Assembly (NCBI GenBank): GCA_963575745.1
Contig: CAUYUJ010022523.1
Location: 21,001 to 85,000, forward strand
Origin: Prorocentrum cordatum
Lineage: Eukaryota > Sar > Dinophyceae > Prorocentrales > Prorocentraceae
DNA length: 64,000 nucleotides
Direction of reading: 5' to 3'
Part shown: one piece after another, positions 10,565-21,934 of the stretch
How positions within the stretch are numbered: the first letter of the stretch is position 1
Layout of the letters: each line of letters opens with the position of its first letter
Notes under the pieces: model-generated
What the model was told of the DNA's origin: nothing
The model's database searches: none
Seen by the model: the letters and a program-made list of their open reading frames with translations, nothing else
Made by a program: the position numbers and the translations under genes

Positions 10565-10760
10565 AAGTCGGGACTGTCCCCCTACATGGGGGATTTTGGA
10601 CGAAAAATAAAACATACTAAGAAGTGTTCCCCAAATGCTCAAACATAGTAAAAAAATAGTCCCCAGACTATTTTTTCATGTTTGAGCTATTTTGGAGTAT
10701 TTTTGAGTATCTTTTATCTTTCGTCGAAAATCCCTCTGTAGGGCGACACGCCCTACTTAA
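10565..10760. mobile_element. Palindromic ~200 bp element, copy 1
   Basis: Starts aagtcgggactgtccccct and ends with the inverted counterpart (agggcgacacgccctactt). The centre is AT-rich (taaaaaaatagtccccagac). The arms pair over most of the element, as in foldback MITEs. It carries no ORF. Copies 2 and 3 lie at 10916-11120 and 26978-27170. Confidence 0.7.
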
Positions 10761-10915
10761 GGGTAATCTGCTTGGCGCGCCTCCGTTGGGCACCGACAGC
10801 GGGCACACGGCCCCTCCCTCGCCAGGACGCCGCGGCCTGCCTCTCAGCACGCCTGCAGCACGCCGTCGGCGAGGATGCCCTGGGCGAGGCTGACGGTCCA
10901 GGCTCGCCCGAGCTG

Positions 10916-11120
10916 TAAGTCGGGCCTGTCCCCCTACAGGGGGGTCTTCGACGGAAAATGCAAGATACCCCAAAAATGATTCTTCAAAACATGATAATAA
11001 TCAAAAAACGGTCCGGGGGGTATTTTTTACATGTTTGTTGACCATTTCGGGGCATTTGTTAAAAGGGTATGTTTTATTGGTCGTCGAGAATCCCTCTGTA
11101 AGGGGACAGGCCCGACTTAA
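10916..11120. mobile_element. Palindromic ~200 bp element, copy 2
   Basis: Left end taagtcgggcctgtccccct, right end aggggacaggcccgactta, a near-perfect terminal inverted repeat of about 20 bp with weaker pairing further in. Flanking TA on both sides could be a target-site duplication. Noncoding. Confidence 0.75.
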
Positions 11121-11347
11121 CGCGAGCTCCACGGTGTGCAGCGTCCAGGGATCGTTGGCCTTCAGCCTGAGGCCCACGCTGCGCCCTGCCGGCAACCTCC
11201 CCTCGGCCATCGCCGCCCGGACTCGAAGCTGGTACAGTTTGCCGTGGGCGATGTCCGTTGCGGCCTAGCCCAAGAAGGCCGTGGCCGTGGGGTTTCATCG
11301 CTGCAGCCCCTCAGTAGCCGCTCCTGCTCGCCTCTGCGTGGTGTGTT

Positions 11348-11423
11348 GATGCTGATGATGCTGATGATGCTGCTGCTGATGATGATGATGACGCTGATGA
11401 TGATTATGATGATTATGATGATT

Positions 11424-11472
<49 letters not shown>

Positions 11473-11481
11473 CGCTGATGA

Positions 11482-11515
<34 letters not shown>

Positions 11516-11703
11516 GGTAGTGGTGATGATGATGATGGCGATGACGCTGATGATGTGATTATGATGATGCTGGTGATGACGATAATGAGACTGTTGATGA
11601 TGTTGATGCCGATGGTGATGCTGCTGATAATGCTGATAATGATGATCCTGCTGCTGCTGCTGCTGATGCTGATGACGATGATGATGATGATGATGATGAT
11701 GAC

Positions 11704-11795
<92 letters not shown>
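11348..11795. repeat. (GAT)n array with GCT variants
   Basis: Mostly ATG/GAT triplets, with GCTGAT, GGTGGT and TTATGAT interruptions between 11340 and 11680 and a purer block at 11700-11790. Confidence 0.9.
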
Positions 11796-11796
<1 letters not shown>

Positions 11797-12089
11797 TTCG
11801 CACCCTGCTGCTGACCAGATCCGCCTGTCACAGCCCGGCGTGCTGCTCTCGCACCCGCCTCCAGCGGCCTTCAGGGGCGTCGCAGCCCAGGTTGCGCGCC
11901 CTCGAGGCTCGGCGCGAATCCCCGGCTGCGCCAGCGCGGGCTGCCGTCGGGGCTCAAGAGAAGGGGGGTCAGTGGAAACGGGGGTCAGTCAGAGCGCCGG
12001 ATCTCGCAGGATCATGCAGGACCAGGGGTGCATTGACCCGGGTTTGGGTGCAGGATCCTGCAGAATCCTATCGGATCTTCAGGATTTTG

Positions 12090-12760
12090 CCAGGCGTGAT
12101 TGACCCAGGTTTGCATGGACCCGAATCAGAGCGTCCCCGATGCCGCCGCCTCAGCCAAGGTAGCGTCCATCCATGACCTGTGCCACCCTCTGCGTGTTGG
12201 CCAAGAACTTGGTCTTCGTCCAAGGGTCTCATTGGACCTTCAAGCCCGTGCTCTCCAGATCCTTCACGAGAGTGCATGTAGCTGCGGGCAGCTGCTCTTT
12301 CACCTGCTTCTCGCCGCCGATTGCCTGCATGAGCACGTCATCCACGATATTCTGACACCGCACGACTGGGTATGCCATCCGCAGCTTCTGGGTCAGCGCG
12401 TGGAGCAGAAGCTTGGCCACCCCCGTCGCGCACGAACAGCCCGCGCTTGATGTGCCGCTCGCGCGGATCACGCGCGATACAGCACCTGACCAGGCGAACA
12501 TCCTGGCAAAGCGGTAGCTCACGCATAGGAGCTTGAGCAATCTCTTCGGGAAGCCAGTCCCGTCCGCCGCCTTGGCCAACTTCGCGTGGCTCGCGTGCTC
12601 GTGGAACTCGGCCATGCCCAGGTCCGGCACGGCCGCAACTTCCGCCATATGCTGCCGCCTCGCGAGGTTGGCCAGCAGGTTGGAGACCACGCCAGCCACG
12701 TCGCAGGCCCTGTCCGAAGCTCCCCAGAAGGCCAGGTTGACCAGAAGGACGCAGTGGAGG
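12090..12760 (-). pseudogene. Reverse transcriptase core fragment
   Basis: The minus-strand frame (open 12699-12229, extended upstream to about 12757) carries RT landmarks in order. A motif A-like segment has DLGMAEFHEH, with Gly where the catalytic Asp is expected. Then come conserved TGFPKRLLKLL, motif B-like SSAGCSCATGVAKLLLHAL, and motif C-like QNIVDDVLMQ (IVDD in place of YADD/YVDD). Downstream the same frame continues through two TGA codons (after GLKVQ and after GRYLG), giving recognisable KTKFLANTQRVAQVMDGRY. The loss of Asp, the stops and missing N- and C-terminal domains mark it as a dead, truncated copy. It is more similar in style to the minus-strand element at 18.3-25.7 kb than to the ORF at 28276. 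Confidence 0.7.
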
Positions 12761-12789
12761 AGGGGGAGGGAGAGAAGGAGGGCTCCCCA

Positions 12790-13015
12790 GGGCGAGCCAT
12801 CTTCGAGGTTCTTGGGGGGCCTGTTTGGGCTCTCTCGGGCCTCCCGGGATCTTGGGTTGCCTTTGAGGTCATCTTGGTCCGTCTTGGGGCCATCTTGGGC
12901 TGTTATGGGGCCCGTGCTTGCCGCCTCGATGGTATTCGGAGACTCTCTCTGATCCGTCTTGGGGCCTTGGTGAGGCGCCTTCTTGAGGCTCTTGTAGGTG
13001 CCTCTTGGGCCGTCA
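12790..13015 (+). repeat. CTTGGGG-family degenerate repeat
   Basis: Irregular words such as cttggggccatcttgggc repeat here and stop just before a CATA array. Confidence 0.6.
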
Positions 13016-13025
13016 TGATGTCACA

Positions 13026-13332
13026 CTTGGATAATAGTTACATACATATATGCATATGTATGTACATACACACATGCCAACATGCACACATACATGCATG
13101 CATACACACATACATGCATAGACGCATACACGTATACACACATATGTAAATATTTACATACACACATGCATCCATATTTATACCTATGTATATACATATG
13201 CATACTTATACCTATGTGTATACCTATGCATGCATGCATACGTACGTACATACATCCATACATACACATACATGCATACCTGTCTGTCTGCCTGCCTGCC
13301 TGCATACATAACATATCTACATGCATACATGC

Positions 13333-13365
<33 letters not shown>

Positions 13366-13385
13366 GACATACATACACACATGCA
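13026..13385. repeat. (CATA)n tetranucleotide array
   Basis: CATA/CACA/TATG words throughout, with an (AT) block near 13335-13355. Confidence 0.9.
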
Positions 13386-13589
13386 TAATTATTTACGCTT
13401 CGCGTATCCCCACCAGCCCATCTCACAACAGCAACTCATGCGAAGCATGCCGGCAGTCGTGTTTTTCAGGCGTGTGTCCGTTTGGCCCCGCATATCTCCC
13501 CTGTTCCTCCTTCCTCCCGCCTCCTTGTACATCCTCCTTGTGGGGGGAGCGGGAGAAGGACGAGGCGGAGGAGGAGGGAGAGAAAGCGC

Positions 13590-13912
13590 TCCTCGTGATT
13601 TGAGTCGTTTGGGGTTTCTCGTCCTGGTGTGAGTCGTTCGGGCCCTTCTTCCTGGTGTGAGTCGTTCGGGCTCTTCGTGGTGTGAGTCGTTCGGGCTCTT
13701 CGTGGTGTGAGTCGTTCGGGCTTCTCGTCCTGGTGTGAGTCGTTCGGGCTCCTCGTGGTCCTCGTGGTGTGAGTCGTTCGGGCCCGCGTCGTCGTCCTGT
13801 GGTGTGAGTCGTTCGGGCCCTCGTCCTTGTGGTGTGAGTCGTTCGGGCTCTTCGTGGTGTGAGTCGTTCGGGCCTCTCGTCCTGGTGTGAGTCGTTCGGG
13901 CTCCTCGTGGGG
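13590..13912. repeat. GTGTGAGTCGTTCGGGC minisatellite
   Basis: About eleven copies of gtgtgagtcgttcgggc separated by variable 4-20 bp CTCGTCCTGG- or CTTCGTG-like spacers. The spacers are low-complexity and related to each other, so this is not a CRISPR array. Confidence 0.85.
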
Positions 13913-14150
13913 CCTCTTGGGGGCCTCTTGGAGCCTCTTGGGGCCTCTCGGGGGCCTCTTGGGGGCCTCTTGGGGGCCTCTTGGGGGCCTCTTGGGGGCC
14001 TCCTGGGGCCTCTGGGGGCGTCTTGGGGGCCTCTTGGGGGCCTCTTGGGGGCCTCTTGGGGCCTCTTGGGGGCCTCTTGGGGGCCTCTTGGGGGCCTCTT
14101 GGGAGGCTCCTGGGGGCCTCTTGGGGCCATCTTGGGGCCTCTTGCGACCT
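13913..14150. repeat. (GGGGGCCTCTT)n minisatellite
   Basis: About twenty units of an 11-12 bp word, the most regular member of the CTTGGGG family in the window. It follows the 13590-13912 array without a gap. Confidence 0.9.
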
Positions 14151-14154
14151 CCTC

Positions 14155-14564
14155 AGAAGCGCAAAGAAGCGCTGCCCCCTGAGAAGGACAAAATGAGCCC
14201 AAAACCTTCGTACAATCAATGATTTTGCTATGAAGGAAGATGAGCGCGGCCCCCTCGGGAGGCCAAAATGGGGCCAACACCCTAGTAAAAGCAAGGATTT
14301 GGGCTTCACAGAAGAGGAGAGCATTTTTTCTCACTCCCCTCGTCGGGGGCAGAATCCTCGTGAGGGTCGTCGTTTTTTGGCCCTCCCAGGAGTCGGAAAA
14401 GACCCCTCCAACGACCCGCGGCCCGCCCTCTCCAGGCCCAGGGGGAGGGGTAGGGGGAGGGGTAAACCCCTCCCCGAAGGGGAAGAAGGGGGGTTGGGGG
14501 GTTGAGGACAGAGAGAGCTCTCTAAACCACTCACGCCCAAAGGGCTGGTGGGACTGCATGCTTC
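14155..14564. other. Spacer between minisatellites, no gene seen
   Basis: Mixed sequence with a G-rich, poly-purine end (14445-14500, repeated ggggta-like words). No domain recognised. Confidence 0.5.
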
Positions 14565-15110
14565 CATACATACACATAGACATGCACATACACATACACA
14601 TACGAATCCACATACGCATACACATACACATGCACACACATACGCATACACGCATACGCACATACATGCATACATGCATACACGCATACATGCATGCATA
14701 CAGTCATGCATACATACATCTATATACACATACCTGCATACATACATGCATACATACATGCTCACATACATACACACATACATACATACATACATACATA
14801 CATACATACATACATACATGTATACATACATACATGCATGCATGCATGTCTGCATGCATGCATGCATGCATGCATGCATGCATACATACATACATACATA
14901 CATACATGTATACATACACACGTGCATACACGCATGCATGCGTGCATACCTACACACATTCATGTACCCCTGTTTATACACATCCATACGTATATACATA
15001 CATGCATACGCAATACAAGCATACACACGTGCATGCATGCGTGCATACATACATACATACAGACATGCACACATACATACATGCATACATACACACAAAC
15101 AGACAGTTAG
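14565..15110. repeat. (CATA)n/(CATG)n tetranucleotide array
   Basis: CATACATA and CATGCATG words continue for over 500 bp. His/Tyr/Cys-rich frames on both strands are artefacts. CTTGGGG-type sequence follows from 15225. Confidence 0.9.
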
Positions 15111-15224
15111 ACCGACGGCCAGACATACACGTATAGTCGTCTTGGGCTTGCGGAAGATTGAGAAGGCGAGAGTTCGAACATGTTTCAAACATGAATGGAC
15201 ATGTATGAATGATTGGCCTCTGCA

Positions 15225-16100
15225 TGTCCTCCTAGATGACCTCTCGGGGCTCTGTGGCGTCTTGGGGGCCTCTTTTGGAGCCACTTGGGGATGTCTCATT
15301 TCTGTTTTCAAGCCTTCTCCAAAGCTTCCCGGGGCCGTCTGTGGACCTCATGTTCACTTCAGACCATGCGGTGCCATCGCTATGGGCTTTGGGAGTCCTG
15401 GGGCAACCTAGAGCGGCTAGGAGTTCGAGGGACCCCCTCCCTAGGTGGCTTCTCGGTGTGGTCCGCCGCGGGCCATGTACACAGCAGACAGCTAACAATG
15501 AAGACAAGGCCTCTTGGGGGTGTCCCGCGCCGTCTGGGGGGTTCTTCGGAGATCAGGCGAGAAGAGGCAACATAGCACAAGGGCAACAGAACATCAGTGC
15601 AGAACCCGCTTCTGCCTGATGCCCCCCCAGGGGGTGTGGCGTATTACCCTTGTGGTCAGTTTGAGGGGGAGGAGGAGGAGGAGGAAGAGGAGGAGGAAGT
15701 CTCAGTCTCAGGAAGCTGTGGCAATGTTGATGGAGGAAGGGGAAGAGGAATCAGGAGGCAGAAAGAGGAGGAGGTCTCCGTAAGAAGACATGGTTCGGTG
15801 CACGGGGGCCGTTTCCACACAATGGGCCTTAACAATTGGGGTCTGTTCTTGATCTTTTGGCGATAGCGGCCGTGACTGGGGGGAGAGGGGGGCGAGGGGG
15901 TTGGTAATGTCACGATGCGCGCCAGCGCCGTCTGGGAATCAGGTACCCCTAGCAAACCGCAAGCGTCGCCGTCGCGAACCGTGACGTTACCAGGCAATGG
16001 GTAGAGGGGGGGGCATCCCCACTAACGGCCGTTATCGCGAATCGTAACAATACGCGCTCCTGTCACGAAGATCTCCCAGAAGTTGCCTCCTGGGCCAGAG
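15225..16100. other. Mixed intergenic sequence with (GGA)n patch
   Basis: CTTGGGG words at 15225-15420, a (GGA)n patch at 15662-15780 and otherwise no recognised feature. No gene was identified. Confidence 0.5.
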
Positions 16101-16104
16101 GAGG

Positions 16105-16925
16105 AGGAGGGGGAGGAGGAGGACCAGTGTAAACTCAAGCTTCGTCCACGACGTTGCAATAAACCCCATCCAAGCTTCCTCTGTCTAGACCCCTACAAGG
16201 GTCCATTTCCTCTGAGGGAAGTGCCCCGTTGAAAGACACTCGCAGGATAATCCGGAGCGGTGCCAGGCAGAGCACCATTCTTGGGGTTTTAACGCCACGG
16301 ATCAACCGTCCTGTTGCGCCTTGACGACCCTGATTCGTGCCAGAGCACCATTCTTTCAGTTACGTGAATCAACATAACAGCTGTGCCCTGACAGTCCTCC
16401 ATATCTCCAAGATAATATTTCTGGGACGTTAGCCGTGAGAATCCTCCAAACTCTTGCGAAGTTTGAAAGCGGTTATTCGCGACGCTAAGTCGAGAACAAC
16501 ATTTTGAAAACGAGCCACCCTCAACTTGCGAAATTCCTCGCATGAGTCTAACAGGAATGTGCGCGGCGCTGTCGCGAGAGTCACATGTTGAAAACGAGCT
16601 GCCCTCATTTCGCGAAACTCCTTGCATTTGTTTACAACGATTGTGCGCGGCGCTGAGGGGAGAGCCACATTTTGAAAACGAGCCGCCCTCGATTCGTGAA
16701 ACTCCTTGCATGTGTTAAAATGAATGTGCGGCTAAGGCGAGAGCCATATTTTGAAGACGAGCTGCCGGGAATTCGCGAAACTCCTTGCATGTGTTTAAAA
16801 CGAATGTGTGAAGTTGTTGTCGATGTTTGAGCTTCAGGACATAGGTGGTGAGGGAGTCTCAGGCGAAACGCCAGGCCCGCCCTTCCGACCGGCCTCGGGG
16901 TGCGACAGGGAGAAGTTCTTGGTAA
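16105..16925 (-). repeat. Composite satellite-bearing repeat, reverse copy R1
   Basis: Read on the minus strand it has three modules. The left module (16820-16920) contains cttctccctgtcgcacccc and gcgtttcgcctgagactccc. The array (about 16430-16815) has about five ~80 bp monomers centred on gagggcggctcgttttcaaa and a gcgccgcgcaca word. The right module (16115-16425) ends at cttgagtttacactgg. Both edges run into (GGA)n on the plus strand. Three more copies lie at 32308-32905, 48540-49545 and 49628-50590. Confidence 0.8.
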
Positions 16926-16975
16926 GGAGAAGGTTTGGAGCAGGAGGAGGATCAGGAGGAGAGAAGATGAAAGGA

Positions 16976-17720
16976 GGGCAGGAGCAGGAGAAGGAAGAGG
17001 AGATGGAGGAGGAGGAGGAGGAGGAGGAGGAGGAGGAGGAGGGAGGAGAAGACAGGAGGAGGAGGAGGAGGAGGAGGAGGAGGAGGAGGAGAGGAAGGGA
17101 GAGGAGACGGAGGAGGAGGAGGAGGAGGAGGAGGAGGAGGAGGAGGGAGGAGGAGGGAGGAGGAGGAGGAGGGAGAGGAGGGGAGGGAGGAGGGAGGAGG
17201 GAGGAGGAGAGGAGGGAGGAGGGAGGAGGGAGGAGGTAGGAGGAGGAGGAACGAGAGGAGGAGGAGGGAGGGGAGGAGGAGGAGGAGGAGCAGGATCAGG
17301 CACAGGAGCAGGAGCAGGAGGAGCAGGAGGAAAAGGAGAGAGGCGGAGAGAGAAGAGGGGAGGATATCGTCGTAACAAGACCTCGCTCTGTTGGTTGTCT
17401 CGACGAGCGCCCCGTGGCAGGGCGCCTCTGCGAGCCACGAGCACCCGCCCGGCGGCGCGCGGCGCCCCCCGGCGCATCTGCGCCACGCCGCCGGAGGCGC
17501 CGAAGGCCGCGCGTTTGACGGTGATGTCCCAGAGGAGGAGGAGGAGGAGGAGGAGGAGGAGGAGGAGGAGGAGGAGGAGGAGGAGAGGGTAAAGGAGGAG
17601 GAGAGGGTAAAGGAGGAGGAGGAGGAGGAGGAGGACGAGGACGAGGACGAGGACAAGGTCGAGGAGGACGAGGACGATGAGGATGACGAGGACGAGGACG
17701 CGGATGAAAGAGGACGAGGA
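16976..17720. repeat. (GGA)n purine tracts
   Basis: Two blocks (16976-17345 and 17525-17720) separated by about 180 bp of GC-rich unique sequence. They adjoin composite repeat copy R1. Confidence 0.9.
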
Positions 17721-17724
17721 CCAT

Positions 17725-18300
17725 TTTGACCATTTGACCATGCACAGTCGTGCGGGGGAAAATCGGGAGGGAGAGGAAGGCAGGACCGCGTACGGAGATA
17801 CTTTGGTGCAGGCGGAACCCCGCCTCACCGCCACACCCCCGCACTGCTACTGGCCAGTTTGCCCTCCGCATGAGGACCAATTATCCAGCAGCGGCAGACG
17901 GTCCGCCGTCCCCTCCCTGGGGCCCTGCGGCCCTCTCGTTCGCTTTCGCCAGGCATCCGAGGTCTCGCGCATCGAGGGCGGCCTGCAGGGCCCTCGGCAC
18001 CCCTTCTCTACGGGGGTACTTGCCCTCCTCGATGCGGCTTACATTCTCTCGGCCTTTCCTGGACATGCCCTCACACTTGGTCGCCAAGTGGCGCCCATCC
18101 ACCGTAGCATACTTACCACATGTGGCGCAACAACTCATGAGGACCACTCCCACGTCTGGACAGTGTGGGAGGGGTGCACTTCCCGTCCCGCCGCCAACCC
18201 ACCGCCTCCCGCCCCCACCGAACAGACAGGGAGGCCACGGCACTTAGTCTTGGCGGCCTCGATGAGGCGAGAAGCAGGCACCACAATATTGCACACGCTG
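17725..18300. other. No recognised gene
   Basis: GC-rich sequence between the purine tract and the minus-strand retroelement. It may include the tail of that element, but no domain is visible. Confidence 0.4.
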
Positions 18301-18305
18301 CACCT

Positions 18306-19478
18306 CTATGCGCCTTCGCTCAGCTTGATACAATGGCTGGAGGCCTGCAGCGCGAGCTTCCTCCTCGACGGGGGCGCTCTTCGTTGGACCGAGGTCCGAA
18401 CCCCACTCCATGGGTCGACCTCTGACGCCAGGGCCAGTGCGCGCCTCGCGCGCGCGCTCGAACCAGGGTACCGATCGCATCCCAGTGGCCAGTCTGAGGC
18501 TCGCCCCCTTCCACCGACACCGCCCACCCCCTTCCCCGCCGCAGCCGCCGCCTCTTCATTAGCCAGGGCGTTGCGTTGAACTCGGTAGGGGCCGATTGGT
18601 TCGCTAGGAGAGGTGGCTTCGTCCATGTGAGACGGGCTCAACTTAAGGTTCACTTCAGCCGGCCGAGACTGGAAGGCCACCCGAATTCGAAACCACAAAT
18701 CCTGGTTGGCTCCGTTTTTCTGGATCTGCCGACCCCGCCCCCAGGCTCGCATGCGGGGCTCGTGGCCAGTCACGAACAGAAAACGCATGGGGACATGTTC
18801 TAACGCGATGGCGAACGCGAGCAGCTCAGAACGAGGGACCGTTTGCCGCTGGCCCCCGACTGGGGCCGATAACCCGCACGCCAACCTCCAGCCCCGTTGG
18901 CCGTCAGGCTGCATGGCGATCACCGCGGTGCCACATTTGCCTACGCTTACGTGGGTCCGCACTGCGGGCCCCCCCGATCCGTCTCCGAAAACCACCACAC
19001 ACCCGAACATGGTATGCGACTCAACTTCGGAAATCGGGAGCGGCCCCAAAGGCCGAATATTTTCTCCACGGACAACAAAAAACGACATATGGGTGTAGCT
19101 TTTAGGCGGCGTTCCTCTAATCCACAGCACTGGGCAACTTTCCCACTGCGCCTGAGCCTGCTGCCTAATGCACTCGTTCTTCTCGAATTCTTCAAACAAG
19201 ACATTGCACGGGCACTCCCAAACCCGGTGAAAGAGAGTCGCTGTGCCCTGGTGGCGCCTTGGGCACAACGTGCCAACCTCGTATCCTAGAGCCGCGTGCC
19301 TTTCTCGAGTGAAACGTCTGCCCGAGACAGCAGCATCCTGGAGCCCTACCAGACCGTGCGCTTCCTCAGCGGGAAACTTGCGAATTTCGCGACCATCCAA
19401 GAGCATGCCCCCGCCCCCAAGCTCCCGCCCCTCACCCCCATAATGAGAAGCAGCCTGGGCCCAAAACAGGGACGACAA
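18306..19478 (-). pseudogene. RNase H-like domain of the decayed minus-strand retroelement
   Basis: A 390-codon minus-strand frame. Residues 70-91 hold a partial zinc-binding motif (Cys72, His84, Cys89), with the CxxC pair reduced to CPRR. The RNase H-like core follows: VVVFGDGSGG with Asp166, then TVPRSELLAFAIAL with Glu218. Next is LFVTGHEP, where Gly238 occupies the position normally held by the third acidic residue (TDH in relatives). His284 follows, and NALANEEA has Asn307 in place of the final Asp. RNase H normally removes the RNA strand after reverse transcription. With two of four acidic positions lost, this copy is unlikely to be active. It follows the RT region (19836-20879) in the same direction. 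Confidence 0.65.
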
Positions 19479-19835
19479 GCCCTGGGCCAGGTCACTGAGC
19501 AGCTCGGTGGAATCGGCGCCCCCTTGCTCGAACCCCTCATCGCGCGCGGAAGGCGGCCTCCAAGCCTCGCTCCCGCTCGCGGCCGGGCGGCGCCAAGAGT
19601 CCGGGACAAACGGGATCCACCTTGCTTCATAGTGCTCGCCGCGCTGACGGAACCTCGCACGTGACCCCGTCGCGATTTAGCAGGCCAGAGACGAGGGGTC
19701 AGCTCCTTCCACGCCGCTCGGACACGGTTGTTGAGCTCTGGCGAAGATTTCCAAACTAAACAAACTCGAGGACCAATTGGCGCCGCAATTCGAGTCCTGG
19801 GTCTTTCCCCCCCAAGTGCATGGCGAGCACGGTCG

Positions 19836-20879
19836 TCAGACAACGCCCAGACCCCGTGCCAGCGATAGCCTGGCCAGCCTGACGCCTAGGGGATTGAACC
19901 TGGCTCGGGCTTGCGCCATGCACCTGGTGCCCGCGCGCAGCTCGGGGAGGGCCCCTTTGGCCCCGAGGGACTGCGCGATCTTAGACAGTTTGGCCGGGCG
20001 CCTGAGCTTCCTGATGCGACGGAATCTCTTCATAGCCTTAACACGCCTCCACTCAGCGCGCTTGACAACCCTGACCATGCCTATCGCGGTGTCGCGCCCT
20101 AGGTCCACAGCTAACCTACCAAGCACATGCGGAACACTGGCAGCCTTCAACGCCTGACTGATCCGCGCCCTGGCCTGGGACGATGAGGCCAGGACTGTGG
20201 TCTTATCGGAGATGGCCAGCCTGGCCCCTTGCAAACCGTCTGCTGAAACTCTCGCAGAGGCTGCCAGGGACTCTACATCGCTGTCTAGCGTGCCGTCGGC
20301 CCTCGAGAGCGCGTCGTCAATGGGCGACCACAACCTACGCGTCCTGACCTGCCGAAGGGCGCGGTCTAAAATCGGAGACGGAAACAGCTTCGCGAGCGGC
20401 GCGCCCAGGCGTGACCCTGCCACGAGGGACCGCGCTGGGTATATCGCTACACTAGCTCCTCTCTGGCTCCTCAGAAACCTGGGCGCCACGTAGTTTTGAG
20501 ATTCTAACGCAACAATCAAGGCGGGAAATCCGACGCCAGAATCGATTCCAATTTGCACCACCACCGGGCTCAGGGAATCATCGAATTATTCGATTTCCAA
20601 GAAGAGCGCTGCAACCTGTGCCCCTGCTAACACTGCTGTCTCATCAAGCAAGCTGCGCAGCAATGCCGCGCGCAAGGTCGAGCTGCCGTTCATCGCTGTG
20701 CCCCAGATTTGGCCAAGCCCGGAGCTCCAAACATCAAACAGGCCCGATCGAGCTCGATTCCAAAGTTTGACAACATTCGAGCATGCCGACCGGTCGGTCG
20801 CCTCGCTGGGTCGGCTTGGGCAGGAGTGCGCGAATCGTGACAAAGACTCGTTCGGGCCGCACTCCTCCCGGCTCGGCAA
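19836..20879 (-). pseudogene. Reverse transcriptase domain of the minus-strand retroelement
   Basis: One minus-strand frame covers this interval, broken by a TAA at 20588-20586. The break lies inside motif A: VAALFLEIE, stop, FDDSLSP. Downstream of it are GVGFPALIVAL, YVAPRFLRS, a motif B-like SLVAGSRLGAPLAKLF, and a motif C-like LWSPIDDALS (PIDD at residues 81-84 counted from the Met at 20564) followed by AISDKTTVLASS. A basic segment then precedes ALPELRAGT. The order and spacing are those of the palm domain of group-II-like/non-LTR reverse transcriptases. The stop in the catalytic motif and PIDD instead of (Y/F)xDD show that the copy is inactive. A thumb-like basic helix cluster ends the frame. 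Confidence 0.65.
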
Positions 20880-20904
20880 GATTTTTTAAGGGCGGCCAGC
20901 TCTT

Positions 20905-21477
20905 CTACCCCCTGCTCTGGCAGACGCTGCACACCGGCCACTCGGAGCACATGAACCCCTGGAGCTTTCTTGGCGGGGCCCCGATACCAGAGAGTGGAGA
21001 GGTGGGAGGCCCCGAGGGGAACCGCGGGGCCCTCGCCAGCCCGTCGGAGCGCTCCCGAGATGGCCTCTTGCAGGGCATCAGGGGTATATACAGGGTCCAG
21101 CCAGTTTCTTGCCACGTCGCCTGCTTCTCAGCCACGATGGCCGCCGGGTCCGAACGACCTATCCTTGCAAATTGGATTCCAGCGGGGCAGGCGGATCTTG
21201 CTTCACGCGACGGTGCAACATGCCTGGCTTGTTTTTTCCATTGCTCCTTCGCCCGTCTCTCGATGGCTCGGCGCGACGAGCCTATCCCGCGAGCGTGCGC
21301 GCAAGTTGCGAGCGTCTCTGCCGCTTTGACAAGTGCGGGGAGATCCGCATCCCTCTGCTGGCGGAGGTCACACAGGCAAACAGTATTCGTGACGCCGAGC
21401 TCCTGCATGTCTTTGCCTACGAGCTCCGACACGTCCTGCCCATCGAGTTGCTCGCATTGCCTTCGCAACTTCATCAT
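20905..21477 (-). pseudogene. Pre-RT connecting region of the minus-strand retroelement
   Basis: An open minus-strand stretch with helical, charged sequence (RRAIERRAKEQWKKQARHV, then SDPAAIVAEKQATWQE). It leads, after a frame change near 21090, into PDALQEAISGALRRAGEG and GASHLSTLWYRG. The interval 21626-21859 upstream is probably part of the same region (MHARWAARMAVAILKAS). This is where retroelement proteins carry an endonuclease-RT linker. No catalytic motif is expected or seen. Assignment depends on its position between the endonuclease and the RT. Confidence 0.45.
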
Positions 21478-21934
21478 GCACTGCCCTAGCTGCCTCTTGT
21501 CTTTGCCAGAGGGCCGTAGGGAAACTGATCATTTTGTATTCCCTTTTTGTGGTTCCAAAAGCGCGGTGGCGATCGCCCGCCACTCGGCAGGGCCATCTTC
21601 CAGGTGGGCACGGTCTGGTGAGGCCCTATCTTTTTGCCAAACCAAACAAAAGCCCTGGGCCCGCCTGGAACGGATCCCATTCCGACTCATCGACCCGGGA
21701 GGCTTTCAATATGGCAACCGCCATTCGGGCGGCCCAGCGAGCATGCATGCCCTGCATTCTCTGAGTCGCATCTGGGCGAGCGGCGTGCAACAAGTGGCGG
21801 GCAACCCCATTGCCCTCCAAAACAATCGCAGCTCCACTGCCTCCTTCTCCTTCCTGCACAGCGAAAGCTGGCGGCTCGCCGACGAGCTCGCCCCCTTGGG
21901 CCCAAGCTCAGCCGAGACACGGTGCTTGACTTCA

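Noticed and set aside
13590-13912. CRISPR-like regular repeats
   Set aside because: Spacers are short, related to each other and low-complexity, and the genome is eukaryotic.
13423-15311. Long Cys/Tyr/His-rich frames on both strands
   Set aside because: They come from (CATA)n and minisatellite repeats and change meaning with each frame.
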